64,000 nt of DNA from RPQJ01 sp963696545 (GCA_963696545.1 CAVOKQ010000012.1:186001-250000), one strand, 5' to 3'; shown: positions 53,058 through 62,111, numbered from the stretch's first letter. Program-made: numbers and translations. The notes: generated from the sequence alone by a model not told the origin.

Positions 53058-54134
53058 CTAGCGTCGTCGACCAGAATGACCAATTCCGGCTCGGCGATCG
53101 TCGCGCCATTCGCTGGGAGCCGAGCCTGACCAGCTGCGGAAGGCTCGCGAGAAGGCGCCGGGATTCGAGTAGCCCAGGATCGCCGCGATCTCGGTCGCTG
53201 GGAGGCGCGTGTCTCGCAGGAACTGCTGCGCCACCTCGAATTTCGCGTCGTTGAGCAGCCGCTGGAACGTGGTGCGGTCAGCCTCCAGTCGTCGGCGCAG
53301 CGTGCGCTCGTGCAGCGAGAAGAGCCGGGCGGTCCCGGGCAGCGTCGCGGTTCCGCTCAGCACCAACGGATACAGGGCACGCCGAACCTGCCCGCCGATG
53401 CTGTCCGGCTCACTGGCCTCGAGCTGGTTGATCACTGTGTCCAGTCTTTCGCGTAACTCTGGGTCCGCGCCTGCGATCGGATGGTCGAGCCAGGACGACG
53501 CGAATACGATTGCGCAGCGCTCCGCATCGAACTCGGGGCGGACCCCGAAGAATCGTTGATATGGCAGCGTGGCCGCTGGCTTGCGGTGGGCAAACTGCAC
53601 CGCCAGCGGCTTCCATGCGGGCCCGCACAGTTCGCACAACGCCTGGTGGGCGATGGCCAGCGCAGCATCGTAGATCAACGATGTCACGTGTTTGTCGTGC
53701 CAGAAGATCGTGTAGCAGAGCGCGACCCGTTCCGAGTCGAGAGGGAGAAGGAACAGGACCGCACCGCGATCATTGAGGTGCAGGTGCAGTTGGGCGTTGC
53801 GCAGTGCCTCACCGACCGTGGGCGAATTGCGCATCAGGTGCCCAACGGCGCCAAGTGAGTTGGAGTCGTAGCGCCGGACCGCCATCAGGCCGAAGTGCGG
53901 GCATCCGGTCGCGGCCGCACAGGCTGCGAGCAGACGCCCGAAGTCATGGAACGAGATCCGGTTCTCGGGGCCGTCCATCAGTCGGGGATCGAGGCCGACC
54001 GTTGCGAAGATGCTCACCGGATCGAGGCCGCGCTCCGCTAGCAGCGAAGGGATCGAGAGTATCGGGCCGACCCGTGCGTCGCCACCGCGCGTTGGCCGAT
54101 TCAGACCGATGCGGGCACGTGTCCTGCCAACCAT
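53058..54134 (-). CDS. AraC-family transcriptional regulator (OruR-like)
   Basis: This 358-residue regulator (from ATG 54134; longer upstream starts exist) has an N-terminal Arabinose_bd-like ligand domain (about 25-215, LLAERGLDPVSIFATVGLDP). The C-terminal AraC HTH (about 255-350) has FEVAQQFLRDTRLPATEIAA and LGYSNPGAFSRAFRSWSG. The domain order resembles OruR/ArgR-type AraC proteins. It is divergent from the arylsulfatase gene with about 190 bp between, so it is a candidate regulator of that gene. The effector is unknown. The gap is more AT rich than the flanks (GTAATTGCGCG and CATTTTTTCACG), fitting a promoter region. Confidence 0.85.
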   Translation of the reverse strand: MVGRTRARIGLNRPTRGGDARVGPILSIPSLLAERGLDPVSIFATVGLDPRLMDGPENRISFHDFGRLLAACAAATGCPHFGLMAVRRYDSNSLGAVGHLMRNSPTVGEALRNAQLHLHLNDRGAVLFLLPLDSERVALCYTIFWHDKHVTSLIYDAALAIAHQALCELCGPAWKPLAVQFAHRKPAATLPYQRFFGVRPEFDAERCAIVFASSWLDHPIAGADPELRERLDTVINQLEASEPDSIGGQVRRALYPLVLSGTATLPGTARLFSLHERTLRRRLEADRTTFQRLLNDAKFEVAQQFLRDTRLPATEIAAILGYSNPGAFSRAFRSWSGSAPSEWRDDRRAGIGHSGRRR

Positions 54135-54327
54135 CGCGATCCTCGCGCTGATCTTTCGATGCCACGTCGCCGGACGCAGTGGAGCTGTCTTAGGTGCGGC
54201 CGGCACCTGTCCGATAATGGTAATTGCGCGCGAGCGGTTTGTGGCATTTTTTCACGACACATTTTCTGGTCCTTGTCGCGACGACCCGTTCGGGTTGCTG
54301 CTCTCTCAGTCATTTGGGGACTTATCA

Positions 54328-56982
54328 ATGCCAAGCATCCGGACTTCGTTACTGCTCGCCGTCTCCGTGGCGGCCAGCGCCAGCGTGCCATCGGTGCTTG
54401 CACAGCAGGTTACCGGCGAACTCGGCTCGCCCGGCGCGACGACTACCATCAGTGGACAACAGCTTCCGTCACCCCCTCTGCCGTTCGGCGGGGTGATCAA
54501 GGAGAAGGCCTCGGAGTCTACCCCCTGGTGGTCGCCGCGCGTCGTGCCGCCAAAGGGCGCGCCAAACGTGCTGCTGATCATGACGGACGACCAGGGGTTC
54601 GGTGCGCCCGCCACCTTCGGTGGCGTGATTCCAACGCCGGCCATGGATCGGATCGCGAGCAATGGACTTCGCTACACGAACTTTCATTCGACATCGCTTT
54701 GTTCGCCGACACGCGCGGCACTGATCACTGGACGAAATCATCACTCGGTCGGGTTTGGAGTGGTGGGCGAAATAGCGACCGGCTTCCCTGGCTACGACTC
54801 GATCATCCCGATTGAGAAGGGCACCGTTGGGACGATCCTCCGGGACAACGGCTACGCCACGTCGTGGTTCGGCAAGGACCACAACACGCCCGCGTGGGAT
54901 TCGAGCCAGGCCGGACCGTTCAACCAGTGGCCGAACGGGATGGGCTTCGAATACTTCTACGGTTTCGTCGGTGGCGATGCCAGCCAGTGGCAGCCGAACC
55001 TGTTCCGCAACACGACGGCCATCTACCCCTTCCAGGGCAAGCCCGGCTGGAACCTCCAGACGGCGATGGCCGACGACGTCATTCACTACATGAAGCAGTT
55101 GAAGGCGATCGCACCCGACAAGCCGTTCTTCGTGTACTACGTTCCGGGCGCAACCCACTCTCCGCATCATCCGACGAAGGAATGGATCGACAAGATCAGC
55201 GCGATGCACTTGTTCGACGCCGGCTGGGAGAACTTGCGGGAGACCATCTTCGCGAACCAGAAACGTCTCGGCATCATGCCGGCGAATGCAAAGCTCACCC
55301 CGTGGCCGGACGGGCAGGCGATCTATGGTGGCGCGAAGCTGCCGCGCTGGGATTCGCTCAGTCTCGAGCAGAAGAAGCTCTTCATCCGGCAGGCGGACGT
55401 CTACGGGGCCTACCTTGCCTATGCCGACCATGAGATCGGGCGGGTCATCCAGGCGGTCGAAGACCTCGGCGAACTCGACAACACCCTGATCATCTACATC
55501 GGCGGCGACAACGGCGCGAGTGCCGAGGGCATGCTGAACGGAACACCGAACGAGTTCACCACGTTCAACGGCGTTCCCGTCCCGGTGAAGGCGCAGCTGC
55601 TGTGGTACCCGTTCTGGGGGTCCGACCGGACGTTCCCGCACTTCGCGGCGCCCTGGGCATGGGCGATGGACACGCCGTTCAAGTGGATGAAGCAGGTGCC
55701 GTCTCACTTTGGCGGCACGGCCCAGGGCGTGGCCATGTCGTGGCCCGGCCACATCAAGGACCTGGGTGGCATCCGCCGCCAGTTCCACCATGTCATCGAC
55801 ATCGTGCCGACCATCCTGGAGGCGACCGGCATCCCGGCGCCCGACTCGATCAACGGGATCCCGCAGGCGCCGATCGAAGGCGTGAGCATGGCGTACACGT
55901 GGGACAAGGCGAATGCCGACGCCCCTACGCGGCACACGACGCAGTACTTCGAGATGCTCGGCAATCGCGCCATCTACCACGACGGGTGGGTCGCGGCCAC
56001 GACGCCGGCGACGCTGCCGTGGGAACTGAGCAGCAAGCCGCCCCCGGACCTGCTCACCGGGTACAAGTGGGAACTGTACAACGTGATGGAGGATCCGACG
56101 CAGTCGAATGACCTGGCCGCCAGCATGCCGGACAAGGTCAAGGAGTTGCAGGCCGTTTTCTATGCGGAGGCGGCGAAATACAACGTGCTGCCGCTCGACA
56201 ATACGACGCTTGCGCGATGGAACGGGCCGAAGCCGAACCTGACGTCGGGTCGCAAGGTATTCACCTACTCGGGCGAATTGAACGGCGTGCCGAAAAGCGC
56301 CGCGCCGAGCATCCTCAACAAGTCATACATCATCACAGCCGACGTCACGATCCCGAAAGGCGGCGCGGAAGGCATGATCGTCACGGAAGGCGGGCGCTTT
56401 GGCGGTTACGGCCTGTTCCTTAGTCGCAACTTCGACTGGTGGTCCAAGGCGCATTTCTTCCGCAACCTGGGGCTCGGGGTGCTGGCACTTGGACTGCTGC
56501 TCGTCTGGCGCGGAAGGGCGATGAAATGGTCGCGCGTGAGGATGGGCCTCAGTTATTCGGTGCTGATCCTCGGCTCGTTGCTGGCGATCGCGGTGCTGGC
56601 CACGAAAGTCGTCGGAATCGGACGGGGCAAGCCAGTGTTCGTCTACAACCTTCTCGACCTCAAGCGCACGGTGTGGGCGGGCCCCACGCTAGGGTCCGGC
56701 AAGCACACGATCGTCTTCGACTACCGATCCGACGGTCCGGAGCTCGGCAAGGGAGGCACGGGCGTGCTCTACGTGGATGGCAAGGAAGTGGCCAGGAATT
56801 CGCTGGAGCATGGCACGCCGATCACGTTCCCGGAGGACGAGACTTTTGACGTCGGCATGGACTCACGCACCGGCGTCGCGTTGCTGAAGTATCGCTACGA
56901 AGTGCCGTTCAAGTTCACCGGCACGATCGACAAGTTGACCGTCGAGCTCGAACCAGAGCCCAAGGCAGCGGCGAAGAAGTAG
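54328..56982 (+). CDS. Type I arylsulfatase with a membrane-helix insertion
   Basis: The start ATG 54328 gives signal peptide MPSIRTSLLLAVSVAASASV, with cleavage after VLA. This 884-residue sulfatase removes sulfate from an unknown substrate, probably in the periplasm. The formylglycine motif CSPTRAALITGRN begins at Cys125. Metal ligands appear in LLIMTDDQGFG (about 82-92) and GGDNGASAEG. The C-terminal beta domain is interrupted at about residues 697-766 by a stretch with two hydrophobic helices (FRNLGLGVLALGLLLVWRG and YSVLILGSLLAIAVLATKVV). Relatives as I know them run directly from GGRFGGYGL to GKPVFVYNLLDL. The helices would tether the enzyme to the inner membrane. It is divergent from an AraC regulator. 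A maturase (FGE) is not in the window. Confidence 0.88.
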   Translation: MPSIRTSLLLAVSVAASASVPSVLAQQVTGELGSPGATTTISGQQLPSPPLPFGGVIKEKASESTPWWSPRVVPPKGAPNVLLIMTDDQGFGAPATFGGVIPTPAMDRIASNGLRYTNFHSTSLCSPTRAALITGRNHHSVGFGVVGEIATGFPGYDSIIPIEKGTVGTILRDNGYATSWFGKDHNTPAWDSSQAGPFNQWPNGMGFEYFYGFVGGDASQWQPNLFRNTTAIYPFQGKPGWNLQTAMADDVIHYMKQLKAIAPDKPFFVYYVPGATHSPHHPTKEWIDKISAMHLFDAGWENLRETIFANQKRLGIMPANAKLTPWPDGQAIYGGAKLPRWDSLSLEQKKLFIRQADVYGAYLAYADHEIGRVIQAVEDLGELDNTLIIYIGGDNGASAEGMLNGTPNEFTTFNGVPVPVKAQLLWYPFWGSDRTFPHFAAPWAWAMDTPFKWMKQVPSHFGGTAQGVAMSWPGHIKDLGGIRRQFHHVIDIVPTILEATGIPAPDSINGIPQAPIEGVSMAYTWDKANADAPTRHTTQYFEMLGNRAIYHDGWVAATTPATLPWELSSKPPPDLLTGYKWELYNVMEDPTQSNDLAASMPDKVKELQAVFYAEAAKYNVLPLDNTTLARWNGPKPNLTSGRKVFTYSGELNGVPKSAAPSILNKSYIITADVTIPKGGAEGMIVTEGGRFGGYGLFLSRNFDWWSKAHFFRNLGLGVLALGLLLVWRGRAMKWSRVRMGLSYSVLILGSLLAIAVLATKVVGIGRGKPVFVYNLLDLKRTVWAGPTLGSGKHTIVFDYRSDGPELGKGGTGVLYVDGKEVARNSLEHGTPITFPEDETFDVGMDSRTGVALLKYRYEVPFKFTGTIDKLTVELEPEPKAAAKK

Positions 56983-57039
56983 TGATCGCGTGCCGTCGCG
57001 GTCCGGATCAGGAGCGCGACGGCACCGGAGGCTTCGACG

Positions 57040-57393
57040 ATGAGGAATGTGCTCGTGTTTGCCGCAGTCGGCGAAGCTGCGACAGGACTGGCGTTGCTGA
57101 TAGTTCCCTCGCTGGTCGTGCGGCTGTTGCTGGGCGAGGATCCTGCCGGTATCGCGATACCCGTCGCGCGCGTGGCGGGCATCGCGCTGGTCGCATTGGG
57201 AATCGCCTGCTGGCCGGGACCGCCGCGCGTCGGCATGCTGATTTACAGCGCCGCAGTCACGCTGTTCCTCGTATATCTCGGACTCGTGGGAGGCGTGGGC
57301 GGAATCCTCCTGTGGCCGGCAGTCATTCTGCACGTGATCCTGACGTTACTGCTGATACGCGCCCGGACAGAACACGGAGCAAGGCAGCCATAG
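57040..57393 (+). CDS. Small integral membrane protein, unknown
   Basis: This 117-residue protein has four predicted helices (VLVFAAVGEAATGLALLIVP, IPVARVAGIALVALGIACW, MLIYSAAVTLFLVYLGLVGG, WPAVILHVILTLLLIR). No conserved catalytic motif is visible. It starts 57 bp after the sulfatase stop and precedes the GST gene by 17 bp, so all three could be co-transcribed. The family resembles small DoxX-like or unknown membrane proteins, but the match is weak. Confidence 0.6.
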   Translation: MRNVLVFAAVGEAATGLALLIVPSLVVRLLLGEDPAGIAIPVARVAGIALVALGIACWPGPPRVGMLIYSAAVTLFLVYLGLVGGVGGILLWPAVILHVILTLLLIRARTEHGARQP

Positions 57394-57410
57394 TCGGCAA
57401 CCTGAGGACC

Positions 57411-58520
57411 ATGAACCCATCTGTTTATTTCCTGTATTCGATGCAACTGTCGTGGTACTCGGCCAAGGTGCGCCCCTACCTGCGTTTCAAGGGCATCCCG
57501 TTCGAGGAGCGCAATCCGACCGCCTGGGAGTATTACGTCGTGATCCCTCGTCACTGCGGCCACGCGGTAGTCCCGATCGTGGTCACGCCGGACGGCGAGT
57601 GGCTGCAGGACAGCAGCGTCATCATCGAGCGGCTCGAAGAGCGCCACCCCGACCGCCCGGTCGTGCCGACTGCGCCGCGCCAGCGATTTGCGGCTTATCT
57701 GCTCGAACTGTGGGCCGACGAGTTCTGGCTTTCGGCCGGCGTGCATGCGCGCTGGAGCTTTCCGGAGAACTTTCCGAAGTGGCGCGACGAATTGTCCAGC
57801 ACGTTCGCGCCGGGGTTCCCGATGTTGATGCAGAGGGCTCTGCCGCTCGCGCTGAAGAGATTCATGCAGCAGACCAACCTGCGGCTGGGAGCGACGCCAG
57901 AGCAGGTTCCGCACATCGAGCGCTGGATGGCGCTGCACCTCGATCACCTCGACCGGCACTTCGCGACGCTGCCGTACCTGTTCGGCACGCGTCCATCGCT
58001 CGCCGACTTCGCGCTCGCGGGCCCGATCTGCGGTCACTTGCGCTATGACGCAGCAGCCAGGCGACGTCTGCTTCAGCCGCGCGCTCCCTTGCTCGCGTGG
58101 AGTGAACGGTTGTCATCGGCAACACCCGATCCGTCGGGCGAATTCCTCGGAGGTGACGTCATTCCGCCAACGATCCTGCCGATGCTCGCCAGTGTCTTCC
58201 AGGAAATGGTGCCGTTCCTGGACGCCGTGGCAGACCAGGTGCGCCTGATGAAACATCGTCCGGGCTCGCACTTGCCGCGATTCTCTGGCCCGGTGCGGTT
58301 TCCCCTCGCAGGCCAGGCGTTCTCGCGTCAGGGCATTCCGTACACGCTATGGATGGCGCAGCGGGTGCTGGATGTGCTGGCAAGCCTCCCGCCCAAGGAC
58401 GCGGACGACGTGCGCTGCTGGGTGAAAGCCGTGGACGGAGAGGGGCTTCTGCGATTGAGGATCCCGCGCCTGAACCGCGTCGGTGTGCATGCCGCCCTGG
58501 TCGCGCCAGCCACAGTGTGA
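57411..58520 (+). CDS. Glutathione S-transferase family protein with long C-terminal region
   Basis: This 369-residue protein has an N-terminal thioredoxin-like GST domain (about 3-80) opening VYFLYSMQLSWYSAKVRPYL, with the glutathione-contact VPIVVTPDGEWLQDSSVIIE. A helical C-terminal domain (about 95-230) holds YLFGTRPSLADFALAGPICG. A further 120 residues of unknown role make it longer than usual GSTs (about 200-230). The start is ATG 57411. Glutathione conjugation or dehalogenation is possible; the substrate is unknown. It probably shares a transcript with the small membrane protein upstream. Confidence 0.78.
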   Translation: MNPSVYFLYSMQLSWYSAKVRPYLRFKGIPFEERNPTAWEYYVVIPRHCGHAVVPIVVTPDGEWLQDSSVIIERLEERHPDRPVVPTAPRQRFAAYLLELWADEFWLSAGVHARWSFPENFPKWRDELSSTFAPGFPMLMQRALPLALKRFMQQTNLRLGATPEQVPHIERWMALHLDHLDRHFATLPYLFGTRPSLADFALAGPICGHLRYDAAARRRLLQPRAPLLAWSERLSSATPDPSGEFLGGDVIPPTILPMLASVFQEMVPFLDAVADQVRLMKHRPGSHLPRFSGPVRFPLAGQAFSRQGIPYTLWMAQRVLDVLASLPPKDADDVRCWVKAVDGEGLLRLRIPRLNRVGVHAALVAPATV

Positions 58521-58579
58521 CGGTATCCTGCATCCCCTTATCGACGGTCGCCGCCGCATGGCGGAGAGGGGAGGCAGCC

Positions 58580-59086
58580 ATGCTGATCGGTCTGCGCAGC
58601 GCGATCTATCCGGTCACGGATCTCGCCGCCGCCAAGGCCGCGCAGGCGCTGGACGAGGTCCAGGACGTTGGCGGTGGCATCAAGGTGGGCGCGGTCCGGG
58701 ATCCTTTCGGCAATCGCCTGGGTTTCATCGAGAACCCGCACGCCGCCGCCATGCATCCGATGGACGCCATGGTGGAAGCCGCGGCCCATCACGAGGTTCT
58801 GCTAGAGAGCGACAAAATCAGGGTTCTCGACACTCGCGTCACGCCGGGTGACCGCACACCCGTGCATGCCCACCAGTGGCCGGCGGCTCTCTACGTGCTG
58901 AGCTGGAGCGACTTCGTCCGCCGCGATCCGCAGGGAAACGTAATCGTCGATTCACGCCTGGTGGCCGAGAAGCCGCCCGAGGGAGCGGCGCTATGGATTG
59001 CGCCGCTAGGTCCCCACAGCGTCGAGAACGTCGGCGACAGCGATCTGCACATCATTGCTGTCGAAGTTAAGAGCAAGCTCGAGTGA
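58580..59086 (+). CDS. Truncated VOC domain fused to a cupin
   Basis: ATG 58580 follows GGAGAGGGGAGG. The 168-residue product starts MLIGLRSAIYPVTDLAAAKA, the first strand and helix of a glyoxalase-type VOC domain. It jumps at about residue 20 to the end of such a domain (EVQDVGGGIKVGAVRDPFGN and LGFIENPHA). About 75 residues of the VOC fold are missing. Residues about 65-168 form a cupin, with EVLLESDKIRVLDTRVTPGD, the metal-type VHAHQWP and a final AVEVKSKLE. Enzyme function of the VOC part is unlikely; the cupin may be active. An internal deletion that fused two adjacent genes explains the form. It is intergenically tight with the next genes. Confidence 0.7.
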   Translation: MLIGLRSAIYPVTDLAAAKAAQALDEVQDVGGGIKVGAVRDPFGNRLGFIENPHAAAMHPMDAMVEAAAHHEVLLESDKIRVLDTRVTPGDRTPVHAHQWPAALYVLSWSDFVRRDPQGNVIVDSRLVAEKPPEGAALWIAPLGPHSVENVGDSDLHIIAVEVKSKLE

Positions 59087-59120
59087 ATCGCGAGCAGACT
59101 TTGGCGCCGGCGGAGCGGAG

Positions 59121-59429
59121 ATGAGGCGGATTCGGGCCAGGGTGGTTGCGGTGGCGCCTGCCACGTTGCCGGACTCCGGGACAATCGACGAGTTGTACGG
59201 ACTCGAGCCGGTATACGAACCCGGTGAGGGCGACGGGTCGAGCCCGACGGAGTTCGTCGCCGTGACCTGCCCGTATTGCGGGGAGAGCTTCGACACGCAG
59301 GTCGACCTCTCGGCGGGCGCGTTCAGCTACATCGAGGACTGCCAGGTGTGCTGCCAGCCAATGGAACTCGCCGGCGAAACGGACGACTCCGGAGCGCTCA
59401 TCGGCGTCACGGCGAGTCGAGTCGGGTGA
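59121..59429 (+). CDS. CPxCG motif cysteine-rich protein with N-terminal extension
   Basis: This 102-residue protein has the family core VTCPYCGESFDTQVDLSAG and YIEDCQVCCQPMEL, two pairs of Cys that probably bind zinc. The family normally has about 60-70 residues. Here about 40 extra residues precede the first CxxC, starting MRRIRARVVAVAPATLPDSG. It is a small regulator-like or RNA/DNA-binding protein of unknown function. The next gene starts in the GTGA that ends it. Confidence 0.8.
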   Translation: MRRIRARVVAVAPATLPDSGTIDELYGLEPVYEPGEGDGSSPTEFVAVTCPYCGESFDTQVDLSAGAFSYIEDCQVCCQPMELAGETDDSGALIGVTASRVG

Positions 59430-60013
59430 CTGGGACTCGCGCGAATCGCAAGCAACCCGTTTCGCCGGCCAGCCGTCCGCTGCGGGCGCTTGTACGGCCG
59501 GAGCTGCTCGATCGATTCGGCCGCGCCATTGCCGGCCGCGATGGGCTCGACGGCGCGCATTGCGTTCACGAACTCTGGATGCGCAATGAGCCACCGATGA
59601 GCGTCGAGGCGATGCTGACGCGACTCTGGTCCGCGGCCGCGGACAGCGTGCCGGACTGGCTGCCGATGCGCTACGTGGAGTGGTTGCCACTTGCGTACGA
59701 CGTTGCAGCGAGATTCCAGCCCGACGGCCGCGGCAGATCGAACATCTACCTGGTGCTGCTCGATTACACGGACAGTCGCGCGGAGTCCTACGGCGTCTAT
59801 GTGGGAGCGACCCGGTACGCTCCTGCCGCGCGGTTCGACCAGCACAAGGCCGGCATTCGCGCGGCCGGCAGTGTGCTGAAGCGTGGGCTCGAGGTGCTGG
59901 TTGGTCCGGTGCTGCACCTGCAGCGCATCGGGCGTGCGCAGGCGGAGGAAATCGAAGAGCGACTGGCAGAGGCGTTGCGCGCCGAAGGCCTGCTAGTGCA
60001 GGGTGGGCACTGA
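59426..60013 (+). CDS. GIY-YIG-like nuclease-fold protein
   Basis: Starting at GTG 59426 in the stop codon of the previous gene, this 195-residue protein has a GIY-YIG-like core. NIYLVLLDYTDSRAESYGVY, VGATRYAPAARFDQHKAG and the basic VLKRGLEVL fit the order of strand, Tyr-containing strand, Arg helix and His. The catalytic Glu is not clear, so activity is uncertain. The N-terminal 70 residues (RPLRALVRPELLDRFGRAIA) have no assigned fold. Known members are often small DNA-acting enzymes; the role here is unknown. Confidence 0.65.
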   Translation: MTGTRANRKQPVSPASRPLRALVRPELLDRFGRAIAGRDGLDGAHCVHELWMRNEPPMSVEAMLTRLWSAAADSVPDWLPMRYVEWLPLAYDVAARFQPDGRGRSNIYLVLLDYTDSRAESYGVYVGATRYAPAARFDQHKAGIRAAGSVLKRGLEVLVGPVLHLQRIGRAQAEEIEERLAEALRAEGLLVQGGH

Positions 60014-60562
60014 ATGAGTTGCGCCCAGGCTGCCGGGAGAGCCTCGATGATCGTCGTGCGCCGAATTGAAACTGCCGAGCCAGCGAGCCTCGACGGGCTG
60101 TGCCAGCTGCTCCAGGACGCCGTGCATGGCGGGGCCTCCGTGGGCTTCCTGACGCCCGTGGCTAGAGCGACGGCGGAGCGGTACTGGAGCGGCGTCTTTG
60201 CAGAGCTGCCGCGTAACCTCCGGTTGTGGGTGGCGGAACTCGACGGCCGCGTCGTGGGTTCCGTGCAACTCGACCTCTGCGGCAAGGAGAACGGCCGTCA
60301 CCGTGCGGAGTTGCAGAAGCTGTTCGTGCTTGGCGAATGTCGCGGCAGTGGGACTGCATCGGCGTTGCTGGCCGCGGTGGAGACCTGCGCCCGCGAAGAG
60401 GCTCGCACGCTGCTGGTGCTCGATACGGAGACCGGCTCCCCGGCCGAAGAGGTCTACCGGCGACGAGGCTGGCAGTACGGGGGGTCGATTCCGGACTACG
60501 CGACGACACCCGACGGTCGCTTGCACCCGACTTCCTATTACTTCAAGAAGCTCGCGCCGTGA
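60014..60562 (+). CDS. GNAT-family N-acetyltransferase
   Basis: This 182-residue enzyme has acetyl-CoA motif A as QKLFVLGECRGSGTASALLA (about 103-122) with the R-G-x-G-x-A loop, followed by LLVLDTETGSPAEEVYRRRG. The N-terminus beginning MIVVRRIETAEPASLDGL might be the true start (ATG 60047), with the first eleven residues dispensable. The tail, DGRLHPTSYYFKKL, is typical for GNATs that acetylate small amines or antibiotics such as phosphinothricin/PAT-like proteins. The substrate is unknown. Its stop overlaps the methyltransferase start by GTGA. Confidence 0.8.
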   Translation: MSCAQAAGRASMIVVRRIETAEPASLDGLCQLLQDAVHGGASVGFLTPVARATAERYWSGVFAELPRNLRLWVAELDGRVVGSVQLDLCGKENGRHRAELQKLFVLGECRGSGTASALLAAVETCAREEARTLLVLDTETGSPAEEVYRRRGWQYGGSIPDYATTPDGRLHPTSYYFKKLAP

Positions 60563-61245
60563 GTTGGCGAATCACGCAGTCGGAATCACGCTCGCGGTAC
60601 CTCGCCCGATTCGACGCCGGGGAGGCCGCGCGATATCACGCACTGGTCGGCACGCTCGACGAGGATGACGAAGCCGCTTACGTTGCGGATCTCGCGCAGG
60701 TCGTCCAGTGGCCGGATGGCGCAGCTCTGCTCGACGCCGGCGCGGGCAGCGGCGCACTCACGTCCGTCCTGGTGAGGATTCCTCGCGTGGCAGTAACGGC
60801 GCTGGAGCCGGCACCGGCCATGCTCGAACTACTGCGCACCAATCCACGCTTGAGGCATGCCGCGACAGTCGAAGGGTTCTGCGACAGCGAGCACGATCGC
60901 CCATTGTTTGCTGCAGGCCGGTTCGACGGCATTGTATCGAGGCAACTGGTCAACGGACTCTTCGACCCTTTCGCGGCGTTCGCAAACTGGCACCATTGGC
61001 TGAAGCCCGGCGGCGCGGTCATCGTGATCGACGGCATCTACGGTCGGGACGCCTGGGCGGGAAACCCGCAGGAGGAGGTGGACGTGTTTCCGTTGTCTTC
61101 GACGCAGAGCCTCGCGACCGTGCCATACCTGCTCGAGACGGCGGGCTTTCGAGTGGAATCCACGGGCTGGATGGAAGCCGTGAATCGCCGGCCGAAGACC
61201 CGTACGCCGCGCCATGTAACCGTGGCACGCAAGGCGATGCCGTGA
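60559..61245 (+). CDS. SAM-dependent methyltransferase, class I
   Basis: The start GTG 60559 lies in the GNAT stop. The 228-residue Rossmann-fold enzyme has motif I ALLDAGAGSGALTSVLVRIP and acidic TALEPAPAMLELL. Motif post-I and IV are present (FDGIVSRQLVNGLFDPFAAF, WLKPGGAVIVIDGIYGRDAW). No substrate clue is visible. It is overlapped by the next gene by GTGA. Context: a chain of small enzymes of unknown common target. Confidence 0.8.
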   Translation: MSWRITQSESRSRYLARFDAGEAARYHALVGTLDEDDEAAYVADLAQVVQWPDGAALLDAGAGSGALTSVLVRIPRVAVTALEPAPAMLELLRTNPRLRHAATVEGFCDSEHDRPLFAAGRFDGIVSRQLVNGLFDPFAAFANWHHWLKPGGAVIVIDGIYGRDAWAGNPQEEVDVFPLSSTQSLATVPYLLETAGFRVESTGWMEAVNRRPKTRTPRHVTVARKAMP

Positions 61246-62111
61246 GTGTCGTGGACCTCGAGACGGTGGATCCGCACGCCGCGCCGGAGACAGGCAGCAT
61301 GCGCCGCATCGCACCCGACGTCTGGCGCATCGTTGCGCCGAATCCAAGTCCGCTGACAGGACCCGGCACGAACACCTACGTCGTCGGTCCGGACCGCCGG
61401 ATCGTGATCGATCCCGGCCCGGCCGATCCCGTGCACGTCGACCGGATACTCGAGGTGACGGGCGGAGCGGTGGAGCACATCGTCTGCACGCACTCGCACC
61501 CCGACCACTCGCCGGGTGCGGTGGCGCTGAGCGCGATGACGGGCGGCGTCGTGTGCGGCATGCCACCCCCGGACGACGGATACCAGGACGAGACGTACAT
61601 TCCCGATCGGGTCCTCGCTGACGGTGACGTCATCACCCACGGCGATACGCGCCTGCACGTCGTGCACACGCCGGGACACGCATCGAATCACGTCTGCCTG
61701 CTGCTCGAGCCGGGCGGCCTGCTCTTCACCGGCGACCACCTGATGAGCGGCTCGACGGTGGTGATCCTGCCGCCGGATGGCTCCATGCGGCTTTACCTGC
61801 AGTCGCTCGCGCGGCTGCGCGAGATGCCGATCGTGGACCTCGCGCCCGGGCATGGCTCGCTGGTCCCGAATGCCGTCGACGAAATCGACCGGGTGCGCGC
61901 GCATCGTCTGTTGCGCGAATCAAAGGTGATCGCCGCGCTCCGTGAACGCGGCCCTTGCACTCTCGACCAGATACTGCCCGTCGTGTACGACGACGTGCCT
62001 CGCTTCATGCACCCGGTCGCGAAGTATTCACTGCTTGCCCACGCATTGAAGCTCGAGGAAGAAGGCAGGGCGGCACAGAACGGTGAGACCTGGTCGTGGC
62101 GGGGCGCTTGA
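61242..62111 (+). CDS. Metallo-beta-lactamase-fold hydrolase (LACTB2-like)
   Basis: From GTG 61242 this 289-residue MBL protein has the dinuclear zinc motif THSHPDHSPGA (about 84-94), the further ligand His in VHTPGHASNH (about 145-154), LLFTGDHLMSG and a final PGHG. The C-terminal helical domain (about 210-285, RESKVIAALRERGPCTLDQI) resembles the winged-helix of LACTB2/RNase-like MBL proteins. It may act on RNA or on small thioester or lactone substrates. It is the fourth gene in the GTGA-linked series; the ABC ATPase starts within its 3' end. Confidence 0.82.
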   Translation: MSVVDLETVDPHAAPETGSMRRIAPDVWRIVAPNPSPLTGPGTNTYVVGPDRRIVIDPGPADPVHVDRILEVTGGAVEHIVCTHSHPDHSPGAVALSAMTGGVVCGMPPPDDGYQDETYIPDRVLADGDVITHGDTRLHVVHTPGHASNHVCLLLEPGGLLFTGDHLMSGSTVVILPPDGSMRLYLQSLARLREMPIVDLAPGHGSLVPNAVDEIDRVRAHRLLRESKVIAALRERGPCTLDQILPVVYDDVPRFMHPVAKYSLLAHALKLEEEGRAAQNGETWSWRGA

